Origin: an uncultured bacterium
GTDB taxonomy: Bacteria > Muiribacteriota > Ozemobacteria > Ozemobacterales > Ozemobacteraceae
Assembly (NCBI GenBank): GCA_937949615.1
Contig: CALEDQ010000004.1
Span: 248,001-312,000, forward strand
DNA length: 64,000 nt
Direction: 5' to 3'
Position 1 is the first letter of the stretch. Every line of letters begins with the position of its first letter. Shown here piece after piece: positions 8,529 to 18,008 of this stretch. A program made the position numbers and the translations under genes. Under the pieces are notes generated by a model. The model saw only the letters and a list, made by a program, of their open reading frames with translations. It was not told the DNA's origin and searched no databases.

Positions 8529-10834
8529 CAGATAAGTTTATTTATCACCTCGATGAGATTACTCTGATCAAAACTGCTTTTTACAATGTATGCGTCAGCT
8601 CCGGCGTCGATGCCACGTTCGCGGTCTTCGCGCGATTCAAGAGCCGTAACCAGAACCACCGGCATTTCGCAGAGCTTCTTGTCGGCCCGCACTCTGGCGG
8701 TTAATTCAAAGCCGCTCATTCTTGGCATGTCAACGTCTGAAACGAGCAGATCGAATTCTCCGGTTCTTGCCTGCGAGAAAGCGTCGGCGCCATCAACCGC
8801 AGTGGTGACGACAAAGCCTGCATTTTCGAGAATCGTTTTGAGCAGTGTTCTGGAGGTAATTGAATCTTCTGCAACCAGAATCCGGCGGCCGTCAACTGCG
8901 GTTTCCATTTCACCTGATTTTTGCCTGGTCTGCACCATTGCTGCAGAAATAACCAGATCCGGAACATGAATTACCGGAACCAGCCGGCCGTTACCAAGAA
9001 TGGTGGCACCAGCGATATTACGTACCCGGCTGAGCTGGCGCCCCAGCGTTTTTACCAGCACCTGTAATTCATCGACAACTCTGTCGACCCTGAGAGCCAG
9101 ACGAGAACCGGCGGCGGCCAGAATTACCAGATTGGCAAAAACCTGCCTGGAATCGGTTTTTTTCAGCAGCAACCTTTCGCGCGTCGCCGAACGCACATCG
9201 AGAATCTGGTCGAGATGTGTCAGAGACATCACATTGCCATCGAGCATAACCGTTTCCCGACCCTCGACGGTTTTTATGGCATTTTGTTTAATCCGGACGG
9301 TCTTTTCGACATAAGAAGTGGGAATGACGAACATTGCCTCATTCACTTCGATCAGTACCCCGCGAAAAGTTGCCAGCGACATCGGCAACGTAATGCGAAA
9401 GGTGGTGCCTGAATCTTTTCTGGATTCCACCTTGATCGTACCACCGAGCTTTTCGACCTTTTCCTGCACAATTGCCAGGCCCAGACCACGCCCAGAGATA
9501 TCGGTAATAATCGGACTGGTGGAAAGCCCGGATTTAAAAATCAGAGCAAGTGCCGATTCTCTGTCGAGTTTTTCAGCTTCTCCCTGCGAGATTAAACCCT
9601 TCTTTAACGCTTTACCGATTAACGCAGCTGCATCGATACCGCAGCCGTCGTCACTCAGAGCGATGACAAACTGACGACTCTCGTTGGTAGTAAGTTCAAG
9701 GCAGATCTTTCCCTTTTCTGCCTTTTTATTGAGCTTTCTGCAATCAGGTTTTTCAATACCATGATCCACGCAGTTACGCAGTAAATGCACCAGAGGATCT
9801 TTCAGCTCTTCAAGAATTCTCTTGTCGATCTCAATTTCGGCACCAGATATATGTATCTCTGCATCTTTACCCTGGTAAAGGCACAAGTCACGAATCAGTT
9901 TCGGAAACGCTTCTGTCAGAGAAGTTGCCGGCAGCATCAGCACACTTTTCATTGTCTCAAGATGCTCATCCACCATGCGGCGCATCGATCGCAGATCCTG
10001 ATCTGAGGTTTGTGAAACGGCTGTTATGCGTCTGCTGAGATCATCGAGACGCATTTCCAGCTTTTCGGCGATTTCCCTCATTTCTTCGGCTTTTAACGAA
10101 CCGCTGCGCTGAGTCAGACAGTTAACCCGGCACTCCTCGACAAGCTTGCGGACCTCGCGGATTTCGAGCAGACGCTGCTGTAATGAGACTTTCATCTGCA
10201 CCATTTCTTCTGCCTGAAAGAGAAGCGGGTCAAGCTTTTCTACCGGAATTCTTACTGTCTGACCCGTAAAAACACGGTATGTGTCGATCGGCGACTGAAG
10301 ATCCTGGTTTATTTCAGGCTCTTCAGGTAGTTCCGTATCTCCGGGCTGCTGATTAACTGCAGAATGCGGTTCGCCGGTGGCGGAGTTTTCAGGAGCAGAA
10401 CTGTTTGCTTCCTGCTCCTGAACCAGTTTTTCTGCCGCCTCCTTCAATTGTCGAATCAGCTCTTTCTGCCGTTTTCTGGCTTCGGCCGTGCGACCGGCTG
10501 CAAGATCAACGATCTGATCGGCAACGAAATCCATGGTTGCATGCAGCAGACTGCACAGCTCTTTTTCAATTCGGCAGCGGCCGCTCTTCAAGTGTGAAAA
10601 AATGGTTTCGGCCGGTTGACAGAGGGCTTCGATGTCGCGCAGGTTAACAGAACGGGCTGCCCCTTTCAGGCTGTGCACTTCGCGAAACAGCTTTTCGATC
10701 AGACCGGCATCGGTTCCGGCTGAACTTTTCTCGAGTTCGAGAAGCCCGGCGGTAAACAGGCGCACATGCTCTTCAGCTTCAATTCTGAAGGTTTGCAGCA
10801 TCCGTCGATTAAAATCCGCGTCCCGTTGGTCCAT
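8528..10834 (-). CDS. cheA: CheA-type histidine kinase with C-terminal receiver (CheA-REC)
   Basis: The central kinase of the chemosensory array has 768 residues. The Hpt domain is N-terminal with phospho-acceptor H54 (REVHSLKGAARS). An acidic Glu/Pro/Ser linker follows (about 130-190), then the dimerisation region, the HATPase domain (HLLRNCVDHGIE, DDGCGID, GRGLGLAIV), the CheW-like P5 domain, and a fused receiver domain (about 645-768, LLVSDVDMPRMSGF). Fusion of a receiver to CheA is typical of Wsp, Frz and similar alternative systems that lack a stand-alone CheY, and no separate CheY is seen here. The ATG at 10834 follows the MCP stop by five bases. Confidence 0.97.
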   Translation of the reverse strand: MDQRDADFNRRMLQTFRIEAEEHVRLFTAGLLELEKSSAGTDAGLIEKLFREVHSLKGAARSVNLRDIEALCQPAETIFSHLKSGRCRIEKELCSLLHATMDFVADQIVDLAAGRTAEARKRQKELIRQLKEAAEKLVQEQEANSSAPENSATGEPHSAVNQQPGDTELPEEPEINQDLQSPIDTYRVFTGQTVRIPVEKLDPLLFQAEEMVQMKVSLQQRLLEIREVRKLVEECRVNCLTQRSGSLKAEEMREIAEKLEMRLDDLSRRITAVSQTSDQDLRSMRRMVDEHLETMKSVLMLPATSLTEAFPKLIRDLCLYQGKDAEIHISGAEIEIDKRILEELKDPLVHLLRNCVDHGIEKPDCRKLNKKAEKGKICLELTTNESRQFVIALSDDGCGIDAAALIGKALKKGLISQGEAEKLDRESALALIFKSGLSTSPIITDISGRGLGLAIVQEKVEKLGGTIKVESRKDSGTTFRITLPMSLATFRGVLIEVNEAMFVIPTSYVEKTVRIKQNAIKTVEGRETVMLDGNVMSLTHLDQILDVRSATRERLLLKKTDSRQVFANLVILAAAGSRLALRVDRVVDELQVLVKTLGRQLSRVRNIAGATILGNGRLVPVIHVPDLVISAAMVQTRQKSGEMETAVDGRRILVAEDSITSRTLLKTILENAGFVVTTAVDGADAFSQARTGEFDLLVSDVDMPRMSGFELTARVRADKKLCEMPVVLVTALESREDRERGIDAGADAYIVKSSFDQSNLIEVINKLI

Positions 10835-10839
10835 TTATT

Positions 10840-12483
10840 TCAGGCCCCTTTTATCTTGAACTGGTCCACCAGTTTTCGCAGTTTCTGCCCCAGATCATTG
10901 AGGTTTTTCGCTGCCGTCTCTGACTGTTTCATTGCTGAAGCATTCTGAGAACCGGCCTGATTGATGTTTTCCATCGCCACCCCGATCTGATCCATGCCAA
11001 CCACCTGCTGCTGGCTCGATGCCAGAATCTGAGTTGCAACCTGAGCCGCTTCCAGCGACGTATCGGTCAACACTTTAACCGCTTCGCCGGTCTGTGCCGA
11101 TTGTTTAACCCCGGCTTCAACAGCTTTTGAACCCTGCTCGGTAGCCATGACTGCCACGTTCGTCGCCTTCTGAACATCGGTAAGAATGGCGCGAACTTCT
11201 GCTGTAGCCTGTTTAGACTGCTCAGCCAGACTCTTGATTTCCTGTGCCACGACCGAGAAGCCTTTGCCGTGTTCGCCAGCGCGGGCAGCTTCGATACCGG
11301 CATTTACCGCCAGAAGATTCGACTGGTCGGCAAGATCGGTTACCGTGGCAATGATGCCGCCGATCGCCTGACTCTGCTCACTCAGGCGCAATATGGTCTG
11401 AGCGATAGCAGACATCTGCTCTTTGATATGCTGCATCGTGTAATTTGTCTGCTCGACCGCTGCTTTTCCTGTCTGGGAAACCTGAACGACTCTCTGGGCA
11501 CTGTCGGCGACATTTTTTGCCTTGTCTGCCGATAATCTGGCAGCCTGCCTGACCTCCTCAACCGTGGTCATGGTTTCGTTGATGGCAGTGGCTGATTCAA
11601 TTGCACCGGCGGCCACCTGTGAGGTCGAAACGAGAATTTCGTTCGATGACGTCGCCAGAACGTTGATACCATCGGAAATTTCCTGAATCTGTTCGCGCAG
11701 CGCTTCAATCATCTGGGCAAACGATCTGGTCATGACGCCAAGCTCATCGTTTCGTGCCTGCTGTGACGAGAGATCAATCGAAAGATCGCGGGCCGAAATG
11801 CTCCTGGCCGCCTGGATACAGAGATTGAGAGGCTGGGTAATGCCGTAAGTGAGAACGACGGCGATAATCAAGGCGACAATCAGGGCAAACACCCCGAGCA
11901 TCAGCATACTGCTGCGTGTTTCGCCATGACTTTTCTGGGCTTCGCCATATCTTTCAAGAGTATGAAGATTCGATGATTCAGCCAGCTTTTCGGTGATCTC
12001 CACCAGTCCGCTGATGCCGGTATAATCGTCAGCGAAAATTATATCGTTCGCCTCTTCGATCTTTCCGTCTTGAACCAGCTTGAAAGTCTGATCGTGGGTT
12101 TTCCAGACTTCGCCCTTCATTTTCTCGATGTTCTGCAATAAGTCCAAGGTCTTTTTATCACTTGCGGGAAGTAATTCCTTGAGCTGCACGAGTTCAGCAT
12201 CAAACGCTTTACGGGCCTGCGAATAATCTGCGGTCAGCTGGTTGATTTCGTCTTCAGCAGCGTTGCGGGATTTGCGTAACAGCACGTTTCTCACCTGAAT
12301 CGACATCTCACGCCCATGATCGATCATTTTTGTCGCAAACCCAAAACAGGCCATTTCGACCTTGACTATTTCGTCAAGCGACTCCTGAACTTTTGCCATT
12401 GCATTCATGCCCACCACGATCAGAGCAGCCATAAACAGCATTATCAGAATAAAACTCAACCCCAGACGATAACCGACTTTCAT
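10840..12483 (-). CDS. methyl-accepting chemotaxis protein, membrane-bound
   Basis: The only chemoreceptor in the cluster. I take ATG 12483 (547 aa) over the in-frame GTG at 12495, because AAGG lies too close to the GTG. A first membrane helix (SFILIMLFMAALIVVGM) leads to a periplasmic four-helix-bundle-like sensor of about 150 residues. A second helix (MLGVFALIVALIIAVV) precedes a HAMP domain and a cytoplasmic signalling domain whose hairpin tip reads NLLAVNAGIEAARAGEHGKG. This is the binding site for CheA and CheW. Glu/Gln-rich methylation helices flank the tip. The position between cheW and cheA matches WspA in the Wsp gene order. The ligand is unknown. Confidence 0.95.
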   Translation of the reverse strand: MKVGYRLGLSFILIMLFMAALIVVGMNAMAKVQESLDEIVKVEMACFGFATKMIDHGREMSIQVRNVLLRKSRNAAEDEINQLTADYSQARKAFDAELVQLKELLPASDKKTLDLLQNIEKMKGEVWKTHDQTFKLVQDGKIEEANDIIFADDYTGISGLVEITEKLAESSNLHTLERYGEAQKSHGETRSSMLMLGVFALIVALIIAVVLTYGITQPLNLCIQAARSISARDLSIDLSSQQARNDELGVMTRSFAQMIEALREQIQEISDGINVLATSSNEILVSTSQVAAGAIESATAINETMTTVEEVRQAARLSADKAKNVADSAQRVVQVSQTGKAAVEQTNYTMQHIKEQMSAIAQTILRLSEQSQAIGGIIATVTDLADQSNLLAVNAGIEAARAGEHGKGFSVVAQEIKSLAEQSKQATAEVRAILTDVQKATNVAVMATEQGSKAVEAGVKQSAQTGEAVKVLTDTSLEAAQVATQILASSQQQVVGMDQIGVAMENINQAGSQNASAMKQSETAAKNLNDLGQKLRKLVDQFKIKGA

Positions 12484-12549
12484 AGCATGCAACACCTTTC
12501 CGTATTCTGTTCTTTTTTCAAACTTTAATTGAAAAAACCGCCCAAAAGA

Positions 12550-13107
12550 TCAATCCGGCCGCGCCGCAGATTCTTGATGAATCAGCATTCCCGGGTCATT
12601 TAGAATCCTGTCAGCATCGAGAACTATCAGAGAATCTGAAGTCACTCCTTTGAGAAAATCTGCGCGCAGCCCGTTTATCGTCAGCAGCGAGGACTGCAGT
12701 TCTTCGTCGTATATTCTCCTGCTGCCAAGAATCCAGTCAGCCATAATACCGAACTCCATTCTGTTGTTGCGCAGAATGATCACCTTGTTGAGCTCACCCA
12801 GCCCCTTCTCAGGCAGACCGAAAAATTTTCTCAGATCAACGACAGAAACAATCTGCCCGCGAACGTTTACAATACCCAGGATGAAGGCCGGCAACCCGGG
12901 GATTACCGTGTAATCTTTCAGCGGATAGACTTCTCTGACAAATTCAGACGCAAATGCGTAAGTTTCGCCACCAAGAGCGAAAACAACCGTGTCGAAGCCT
13001 GCACTTTTAAAGGCAGACTGTTCCGATTCCCGTGCGAGTAAAGCCGCGCGGGCCTTGAGAACTGCACTGCTGTCGCCTGCCGAAGCTAATTTGCTTTTTT
13101 CGGTCAA
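12550..13107 (-). CDS. cheW: CheW-like coupling protein (second copy)
   Basis: A 185-residue CheW-domain protein with an N-terminal extension of about 40 residues. The core reads FALGGETYAFASEFVREVYP and VNVRGQIVSVVDLRKFFG, the usual CheW strands. CheW links receptor tips to CheA. The start is a TTG at 13107 that overlaps the cheR stop as TTGA. It is chosen because a perfect AGGAGG lies six bases upstream and no ATG fits. Two CheW proteins flanking CheR is the Wsp arrangement (WspB and WspD). Confidence 0.93.
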   Translation of the reverse strand: MTEKSKLASAGDSSAVLKARAALLARESEQSAFKSAGFDTVVFALGGETYAFASEFVREVYPLKDYTVIPGLPAFILGIVNVRGQIVSVVDLRKFFGLPEKGLGELNKVIILRNNRMEFGIMADWILGSRRIYDEELQSSLLTINGLRADFLKGVTSDSLIVLDADRILNDPGMLIHQESAARPD

Positions 13108-14591
13108 TCGATACCTCCTGAACGCATCGTTATCTGTATAATTTCACGCAGCCGGCCAGCTGTAAGCCCACCGGATTCAGGCAGGACGGCGTCATGAGCA
13201 AAGCCCGCAATCAGATCGATAACATTGGTGAAACTTCTGGCCGCAGCTTTGTTTTTGCCAAGCCGCAACATCAGATTGCCCATGGCAAAATGACCCATGA
13301 AGTAGTCTGGATGTAGATAAAGAGCTTTCTTCAATTCCTCTGTCGCCTCAGGAAGTTTTCCAAACTCCTGAAGAATTGTAGCCTTGAGATAATGCAGACG
13401 CGCATCGAGTTTGTGACTCTCCAGCGCGGAATCGCACAAAGTCAAAGCCTCTAAAAGTCTGCCCTGATCGGCCAGCGCCTCGATCTGCCCGGCCTGGTCA
13501 TTTGCGGCCGGAATCTCAACGGTTTTTATCTCGGGTATTGCTGCGCATGGCAAAGTCGGCTGCAAAACCGGGCAGAGTGGAGTTTCTGTCGGGCCGGGCG
13601 GCCATGATGCCGGCGAGGAATCAGCCGTTTCGGTTTTGCCAGGCATCATGCCTGCAGACGTCGGAGTTTCCTGAATCAGATTCTCTCCCTGGGCCACTTT
13701 GCGAAAAACGATGGCTTCGCCAATATGCCATGGCCTAAGTTCGCGAGCGACATCGATCGAAAGTTCAGAGGCGCTGACCACGAAAATACTTTCCTGCAGC
13801 ATACAGTGACAGAATTTTTCGGTGATTTGTCTGACAGCGTCCGGCGAAAAATACATAAGCACATTGCGGCAGAAAATAATGTCCATTGAAGCGGTGTTGT
13901 TTTCATGGTCCGGGAACTTATCGGTCGCCAGATTTAAGGGTGCAAAGTTAACCATTTTGTGGATCGCCGGAGAAATTGCATACCGCCCGCGGGCAAGCGA
14001 ACGAAAATAGCCTTCTTTCAGCCATTTGGGAGCATTACGAAATGACCAGTCGGTATAAATACCGCCGGTTGCTTTACGCAGCGAACTGGCGTTCAAATCG
14101 GTGGCCAGAATGGTGACGTTCCAGTCAGGCCGGTGAAACAACGATCTTTTTACTGCGATGGCCAGAGAATAAGCTTCTTCACCACTGGAACAGCCGGCGC
14201 TCCAGATACGCAAAGTCCGCCCAAGGTTTTCTTTGCGCCTGATCAGGTCAGGCAGGATTTTCTCTTCAAGTGCTCTGAATATGGCGGGCTCACGCCAGAA
14301 GTAAGTTTCGCCGACGGTCAGCAGCCCGGCAAGAAATTCCATCTGCGCAGCAGAAAGAGACCTGCCTTTGAGCCAGTCAAGAAATTCGTCGGCCCGGGAA
14401 AAACCAAACTCGTTTACGGCGGCCAGCAGCTTTTGTTTGACATCTGAATGGCGTTCGAGAGAAAAATGAAGACCAGTGGAAGTTTCTACGTAATCGAGAA
14501 ACTCATCCAGCATAAACCGTGAAATGTTTTCAGATTTTTTCTGGCCGTCAGGCTGGGTACAGTCTGAATTATCAACGGTGTTTTTTGGCAT
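13104..14591 (-). CDS. cheR: CheR methyltransferase with C-terminal TPR repeats
   Basis: CheR transfers methyl groups from S-adenosylmethionine to receptor glutamates. This 495-residue protein has the CheR N-terminal helical domain, then the SAM-binding Rossmann domain (RIWSAGCSSGEEAYSLA, TILATDLNASSL, DIIFCRNVLMYF). A Pro/Thr-rich linker follows, then TPR-like helices from about residue 370 (ALADQGRLLEALTLCDSAL, KLPEATEELKKALYLHPDY). The CheR-TPR fusion is the WspC/FrzF type and often mediates protein contacts at the array. The start lies five bases after the upstream cheW stop, and the stop overlaps the next cheW start. Confidence 0.95.
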   Translation of the reverse strand: MPKNTVDNSDCTQPDGQKKSENISRFMLDEFLDYVETSTGLHFSLERHSDVKQKLLAAVNEFGFSRADEFLDWLKGRSLSAAQMEFLAGLLTVGETYFWREPAIFRALEEKILPDLIRRKENLGRTLRIWSAGCSSGEEAYSLAIAVKRSLFHRPDWNVTILATDLNASSLRKATGGIYTDWSFRNAPKWLKEGYFRSLARGRYAISPAIHKMVNFAPLNLATDKFPDHENNTASMDIIFCRNVLMYFSPDAVRQITEKFCHCMLQESIFVVSASELSIDVARELRPWHIGEAIVFRKVAQGENLIQETPTSAGMMPGKTETADSSPASWPPGPTETPLCPVLQPTLPCAAIPEIKTVEIPAANDQAGQIEALADQGRLLEALTLCDSALESHKLDARLHYLKATILQEFGKLPEATEELKKALYLHPDYFMGHFAMGNLMLRLGKNKAAARSFTNVIDLIAGFAHDAVLPESGGLTAGRLREIIQITMRSGGID

Positions 14592-14595
14592 GCGG

Positions 14596-15045
14596 TCAGG
14601 CCTTTAAAGCGTTTTCAAGTGACCTTTCCTCGTTGTCGGAAAGAAAGAGGTCGAGATCGAAAATAAGAATGAGTTCACCGGAAATTTTTGCAGCTCCACG
14701 CAGCTGAGGAGCAAAAGCGAGCGGATCTTCCAGGCGAACGAGCTGTTCAGAGGAAACTTCTCTGAGCCCCTCTACGGAATCCGCGATCAGGGCAACGGTT
14801 CTCTTCTGTGTTTTGGCAATGATAAAACGATCATCTACCATGAGATTACGATCGGCAAAGCAAAAACGCCGGCGCAGATTTATCACGGGCACAATTCGCC
14901 CGGCAAGATTGATGGCGCCGGCAACAATTTCCGGGGCTTCGGGGAGCGGAGAAATCTGTACCGCCCTGATAACCTTTTCAACACAGGCAAGCGGCAAGGC
15001 ACAATGAGAATCGCCGACCGAGAATACCACGATCTTGTCAAACAT
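14596..15045 (-). CDS. cheW: CheW-like coupling protein (first gene of the chemosensory operon)
   Basis: A 149-residue protein made only of a CheW domain (FSVGDSHCALPLACVEKVI, AGAINLAGRIVPVINLRRRF, FIIAKTQKRTVALIADSV). It is the first gene of the operon. The ATG at 15045 has AGAGGG nine bases upstream. It should form part of the receptor-CheA-CheW lattice together with the second CheW encoded downstream. Confidence 0.93.
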   Translation of the reverse strand: MFDKIVVFSVGDSHCALPLACVEKVIRAVQISPLPEAPEIVAGAINLAGRIVPVINLRRRFCFADRNLMVDDRFIIAKTQKRTVALIADSVEGLREVSSEQLVRLEDPLAFAPQLRGAAKISGELILIFDLDLFLSDNEERSLENALKA

Positions 15046-15280
15046 ATGCCAGAACCCTCTTCAGCAGATCTTTCAAATTGCAGGCTGAATATCTGTAGCC
15101 TTGAATGTTTATTTGTCTGTGTTTCAACCGGCGCTGATTTGATAATACCATTTCAGCAGCCTGAAAGTCCAACGAGAAAAAGTTTCGGGAACCTGCAGAC
15201 GATGAAGTCGACGCCGCTGGATTTTAGTTAAATATGCTGATATCCTTTCAAATAACTCAGATAACAGGAAAGGTTAAAAA
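15046..15280. promoter_or_regulatory. divergent intergenic region between chemosensory operon and amidohydrolase gene
   Basis: This 235-base stretch separates two divergent transcription units and must hold both promoters. I see no coding sequence or strong hexamer pair. AGGAAAGG at about 15268-15275 is the ribosome site for the amidohydrolase gene. Confidence 0.5.
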
Positions 15281-17248
15281 ATGAAAAAAGTTGATAAACT
15301 TTTTAAGAACGCAACGGTTCTCACCGTCGATGAAAAATTCAACCAGTTTCCGAATGGCGCCGTCGCAGTCTCTGGCGACGCAATTGTGGCAGTTGGCCCC
15401 CAGGAAGAAATCTGCAAACAATACGAAGCCGCCGAAGTGCTTGACTGCCATGGCAAGATTCTCATGCCCGGCCTGGTTAACGGCCATACTCACGTTCCGA
15501 TGACACTGCTGCGCGGTTTGTCAGACGATCTGCGCCTCGATGTCTGGCTGATGGGTTACATCATGCCGGTCGAACGCGAATTCGTTTCGCCCGAAATGGT
15601 AATTCTCGGCACCAAGATTGCCTGCGCCGAAATGATCCGCTGCGGCACCACCACTTTCGCCGACATGTATTATTTTGAAGAACATATCGCCAAAGCCACT
15701 GCCGAAGCCGGCATGCGCGCCATCTGCGCCGAAAGTGTTCTCAAGTTCCCCTCACCCGATGCACAGTTTTACGAAGAATCGCTGACCCGCACCCGCACGT
15801 TCATCGAGCAGTACAGCAAACACCCGCTGATCGTTCCGGCCATTGCGCCGCACGCTCCCTACACCTGCACCCCCGAGATCCTGCAGGCCTGTGCCTCGAT
15901 TGCCCGCGAATTCGACGTGCCGCTGATGATCCACCTTGCCGAAACCGCGTGGGAAGTCGACGCTCTGCGTGCTGAACACGGCGTTCCGGTCATTCCGTAT
16001 ATCAAGCGCCATCACCTGCTCGACACCAAACTGATCGGTGCCCACCTCGTTCACATAGACGAAGGCGAAATCCGCGATCTGGCCAAATACAACTGCGGCG
16101 GCGTTCATAACCCCTCTTCAAACATGAAACTCGCCTCAGGCACCGCACCGGTCACCAAGATGGTCGAACTGAACATGAACGTCGGTATCGGCACCGACGG
16201 CCCCGCTTCGAACAACGACCTCGATATGTTCGAAGAAATGCGCCTCGCCTCGTTCCTGGGCAAGCTGCAGACCGGCGACCCCACTTCCCTGCCGGCTAAG
16301 ACCGTCATCTACATGGCCACCCGTGGCGGCGCCAAAGCCCTGCACCTTGACAAGCTCACCGGTTCTATCGAGCCCGGCAAACGTGCCGACATGATTCTTG
16401 TCGATATCGACCCGGTTCACAACGCCCCCCGCTTCATGCGTGACCCGGATGGCCTCTATGCCCAGATCGTCTATGCCGCCAAATCTACCGACGTAACTCA
16501 CGTCATGGTCAACGGCAGCTGGCTGATGAAAGAGCGCCAGCTGCTGACTATCGATGAGTCTTCACTGCTTACCGAAGCTAAGGCTTTTGCTGCCAAGGTT
16601 GACAAGTTTCTGATGGAAAGAGAGCAGTCGCTGCTTTCGAAGCTCGTCACCATCGGTGGCGCCACCCAGGAAGAAAGCTTCGAAATTCAGACCAAGGTCA
16701 GAGTCGACGATATCGCCGCCGTTCTCGAAAAGATCAATATGCCCGAAATCGTTATCGAACAGAAGAAGCACTACAAACAGTTCGACACCTATTTCCGCTT
16801 CAACAATACCGATCAGATGATCCGCTACCGCGAAGACGAACTGATCGACGAGAAGGGCGCGGTCAAGAACGTGCGCTCACGCCTGACCCTGATCGGCGAA
16901 ACCAAGCACGGCGTCAACCCCGAAAGCAAGATTCTGCTCTCACGCAGTCGCTATCTTGCTGCCGCTGGCAACTCACTGCGCTTCTATCGCGAATATTTCA
17001 GACCTGATTCAGTATTTGAAGTGCAGAAAGACCGTCAGAGATTCCATGTTCTGTTCAAGGGCATCAAGTTCTTCATCAACGTCGACACGATGAACCAGCC
17101 CGAAATCGGCAAATTCGTCGAAATCAAGAGCAAGACCTGGAGCCGCATCGACGCCGAGCAGAAAACCAAGCTCGTTTCTTCACTGCTCAGCTTCCTCGGC
17201 CTCAAAGCCGACGCCGCGATTCACGAAGACTATCACGAACTCAAGTAA
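15281..17248 (+). CDS. amidohydrolase (SAH/MTA deaminase-like) fused to a CYTH-like domain
   Basis: This 655-residue protein is longer than the usual 430-residue deaminase. Residues 1-435 form a metal-dependent amidohydrolase close to 5-methylthioadenosine/S-adenosylhomocysteine deaminases. It has H69 and H71 (NGHTHV), H191 (APHAPY), H218 (MIHLAET) and D306 (GTDGPASNN), so the metal site looks complete. Residues 465-655 resemble a CYTH triphosphate-tunnel domain: E468.Q.K472 at the start, RYRED at about 515, Arg535 and a late EIKSK at about 614. The second Glu of the family ExExK signature is replaced, so activity is uncertain. CYTH enzymes include class IV adenylate cyclases and thiamine-triphosphatases. 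The gene stands alone, between the divergent che operon and a strong bidirectional terminator. The deaminase assignment is firm at family level; the tail assignment is by eye. Confidence 0.85.
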   Translation: MKKVDKLFKNATVLTVDEKFNQFPNGAVAVSGDAIVAVGPQEEICKQYEAAEVLDCHGKILMPGLVNGHTHVPMTLLRGLSDDLRLDVWLMGYIMPVEREFVSPEMVILGTKIACAEMIRCGTTTFADMYYFEEHIAKATAEAGMRAICAESVLKFPSPDAQFYEESLTRTRTFIEQYSKHPLIVPAIAPHAPYTCTPEILQACASIAREFDVPLMIHLAETAWEVDALRAEHGVPVIPYIKRHHLLDTKLIGAHLVHIDEGEIRDLAKYNCGGVHNPSSNMKLASGTAPVTKMVELNMNVGIGTDGPASNNDLDMFEEMRLASFLGKLQTGDPTSLPAKTVIYMATRGGAKALHLDKLTGSIEPGKRADMILVDIDPVHNAPRFMRDPDGLYAQIVYAAKSTDVTHVMVNGSWLMKERQLLTIDESSLLTEAKAFAAKVDKFLMEREQSLLSKLVTIGGATQEESFEIQTKVRVDDIAAVLEKINMPEIVIEQKKHYKQFDTYFRFNNTDQMIRYREDELIDEKGAVKNVRSRLTLIGETKHGVNPESKILLSRSRYLAAAGNSLRFYREYFRPDSVFEVQKDRQRFHVLFKGIKFFINVDTMNQPEIGKFVEIKSKTWSRIDAEQKTKLVSSLLSFLGLKADAAIHEDYHELK

Positions 17249-17254
17249 TCTTTG

Positions 17255-17302
17255 CTAAAGCAAAAAGCGCACTGTCAGTCGACAGTGCGCTTTTTGCTTT
17301 AG
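17255..17302. terminator. bidirectional intrinsic terminator, perfect 22-bp stem
   Basis: Two 22-base arms (17255-17276 and 17281-17302) pair perfectly around the loop AGTC. The outer stem is an A/T-rich tract flanking a GC-rich core, so both strands read as stem plus U-rich tail. It lies between convergent genes and should end transcription from both. Confidence 0.92.
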
Positions 17303-17307
17303 TTGAT

Positions 17308-17823
17308 TTACCAGGCGAAGTCGTGGCGTTTAGGGTAATTGAATTTATGTTCATACTGCCAGGGCGAATTCTTTTTCGGGCAGAAAACCTTGTGAACGCT
17401 TGCCGAAATCATGGTGTCGCGTGGCAACCCCTTGAGCGCCATGGCACTCGAACCGCGCGGGTAAAACAGCCAGACCGCCGTCGTATAAGGGCGCATGCCG
17501 CCGTTGACGATCTGAATGAAGCGCTCGCGGAAAAGCTTGTGCTTGCCTTCGTCGGCGGTGAATTCGACATCGATGAAGGCGCGGGTAATCACTTCGGGCG
17601 AATTATTGAAGACCCGTATTTTGATAAAAGGGTCATAATTTGCCTTTGAATATGGGTCGGCGGCAAATTCGACCGTGATGATTTCGAGCAGAGCCGGGTC
17701 GACAAAGCCGGTCTGGGTATCTTCCCTTGCTTCCTGGGCTGATACTTCTGACTGAAAAATCCAGAAAGCTGCCAGACCGCACAAAATCGCGCAAAACAAC
17801 AAAGTTCGCATCGTTTTAAACAT
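17308..17823 (-). CDS. small exported protein of unknown function
   Basis: The start is taken as ATG 17823 (171 aa), with a weak AGGCAG before it. The frame stays open upstream, but the hydrophobic signal (LLFCAILCGLAAFWIF) fits best with this start. The signal probably ends near SAQEA. The mature part is about 140 residues and looks like a beta-rich domain: it has a run typical of immunoglobulin-like folds (IKIRVFNNSPEVITRAFIDVEFTADEG) and ends YPKRHDFAW. I do not recognise the family. It is a single gene that meets the amidohydrolase gene at the shared terminator. Confidence 0.7.
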   Translation of the reverse strand: MFKTMRTLLFCAILCGLAAFWIFQSEVSAQEAREDTQTGFVDPALLEIITVEFAADPYSKANYDPFIKIRVFNNSPEVITRAFIDVEFTADEGKHKLFRERFIQIVNGGMRPYTTAVWLFYPRGSSAMALKGLPRDTMISASVHKVFCPKKNSPWQYEHKFNYPKRHDFAW

Positions 17824-18008
17824 TTTCTGCCTACAACATTGATAAATAAGGTTACCCGCCTTCTTTATCGACTCATCTGCAACCTTTATTAACCGATGTA
17901 TATCAGGCACCGGCGAAAAACTGCCCGGCCTCGAAAGTCTGCCGTTTTTCCGGTAAATCTGCTTATTGTTGCTGCCCGGATATGGTTTCGGGATGTCAGT
18001 TTTTGGAG

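Noticed and set aside
8528..15045. The che cluster as a flagellar chemotaxis operon
   Set aside because: No cheY, flagellar or motor gene is present, and CheR-TPR plus CheA-REC fit the alternative-function class better.
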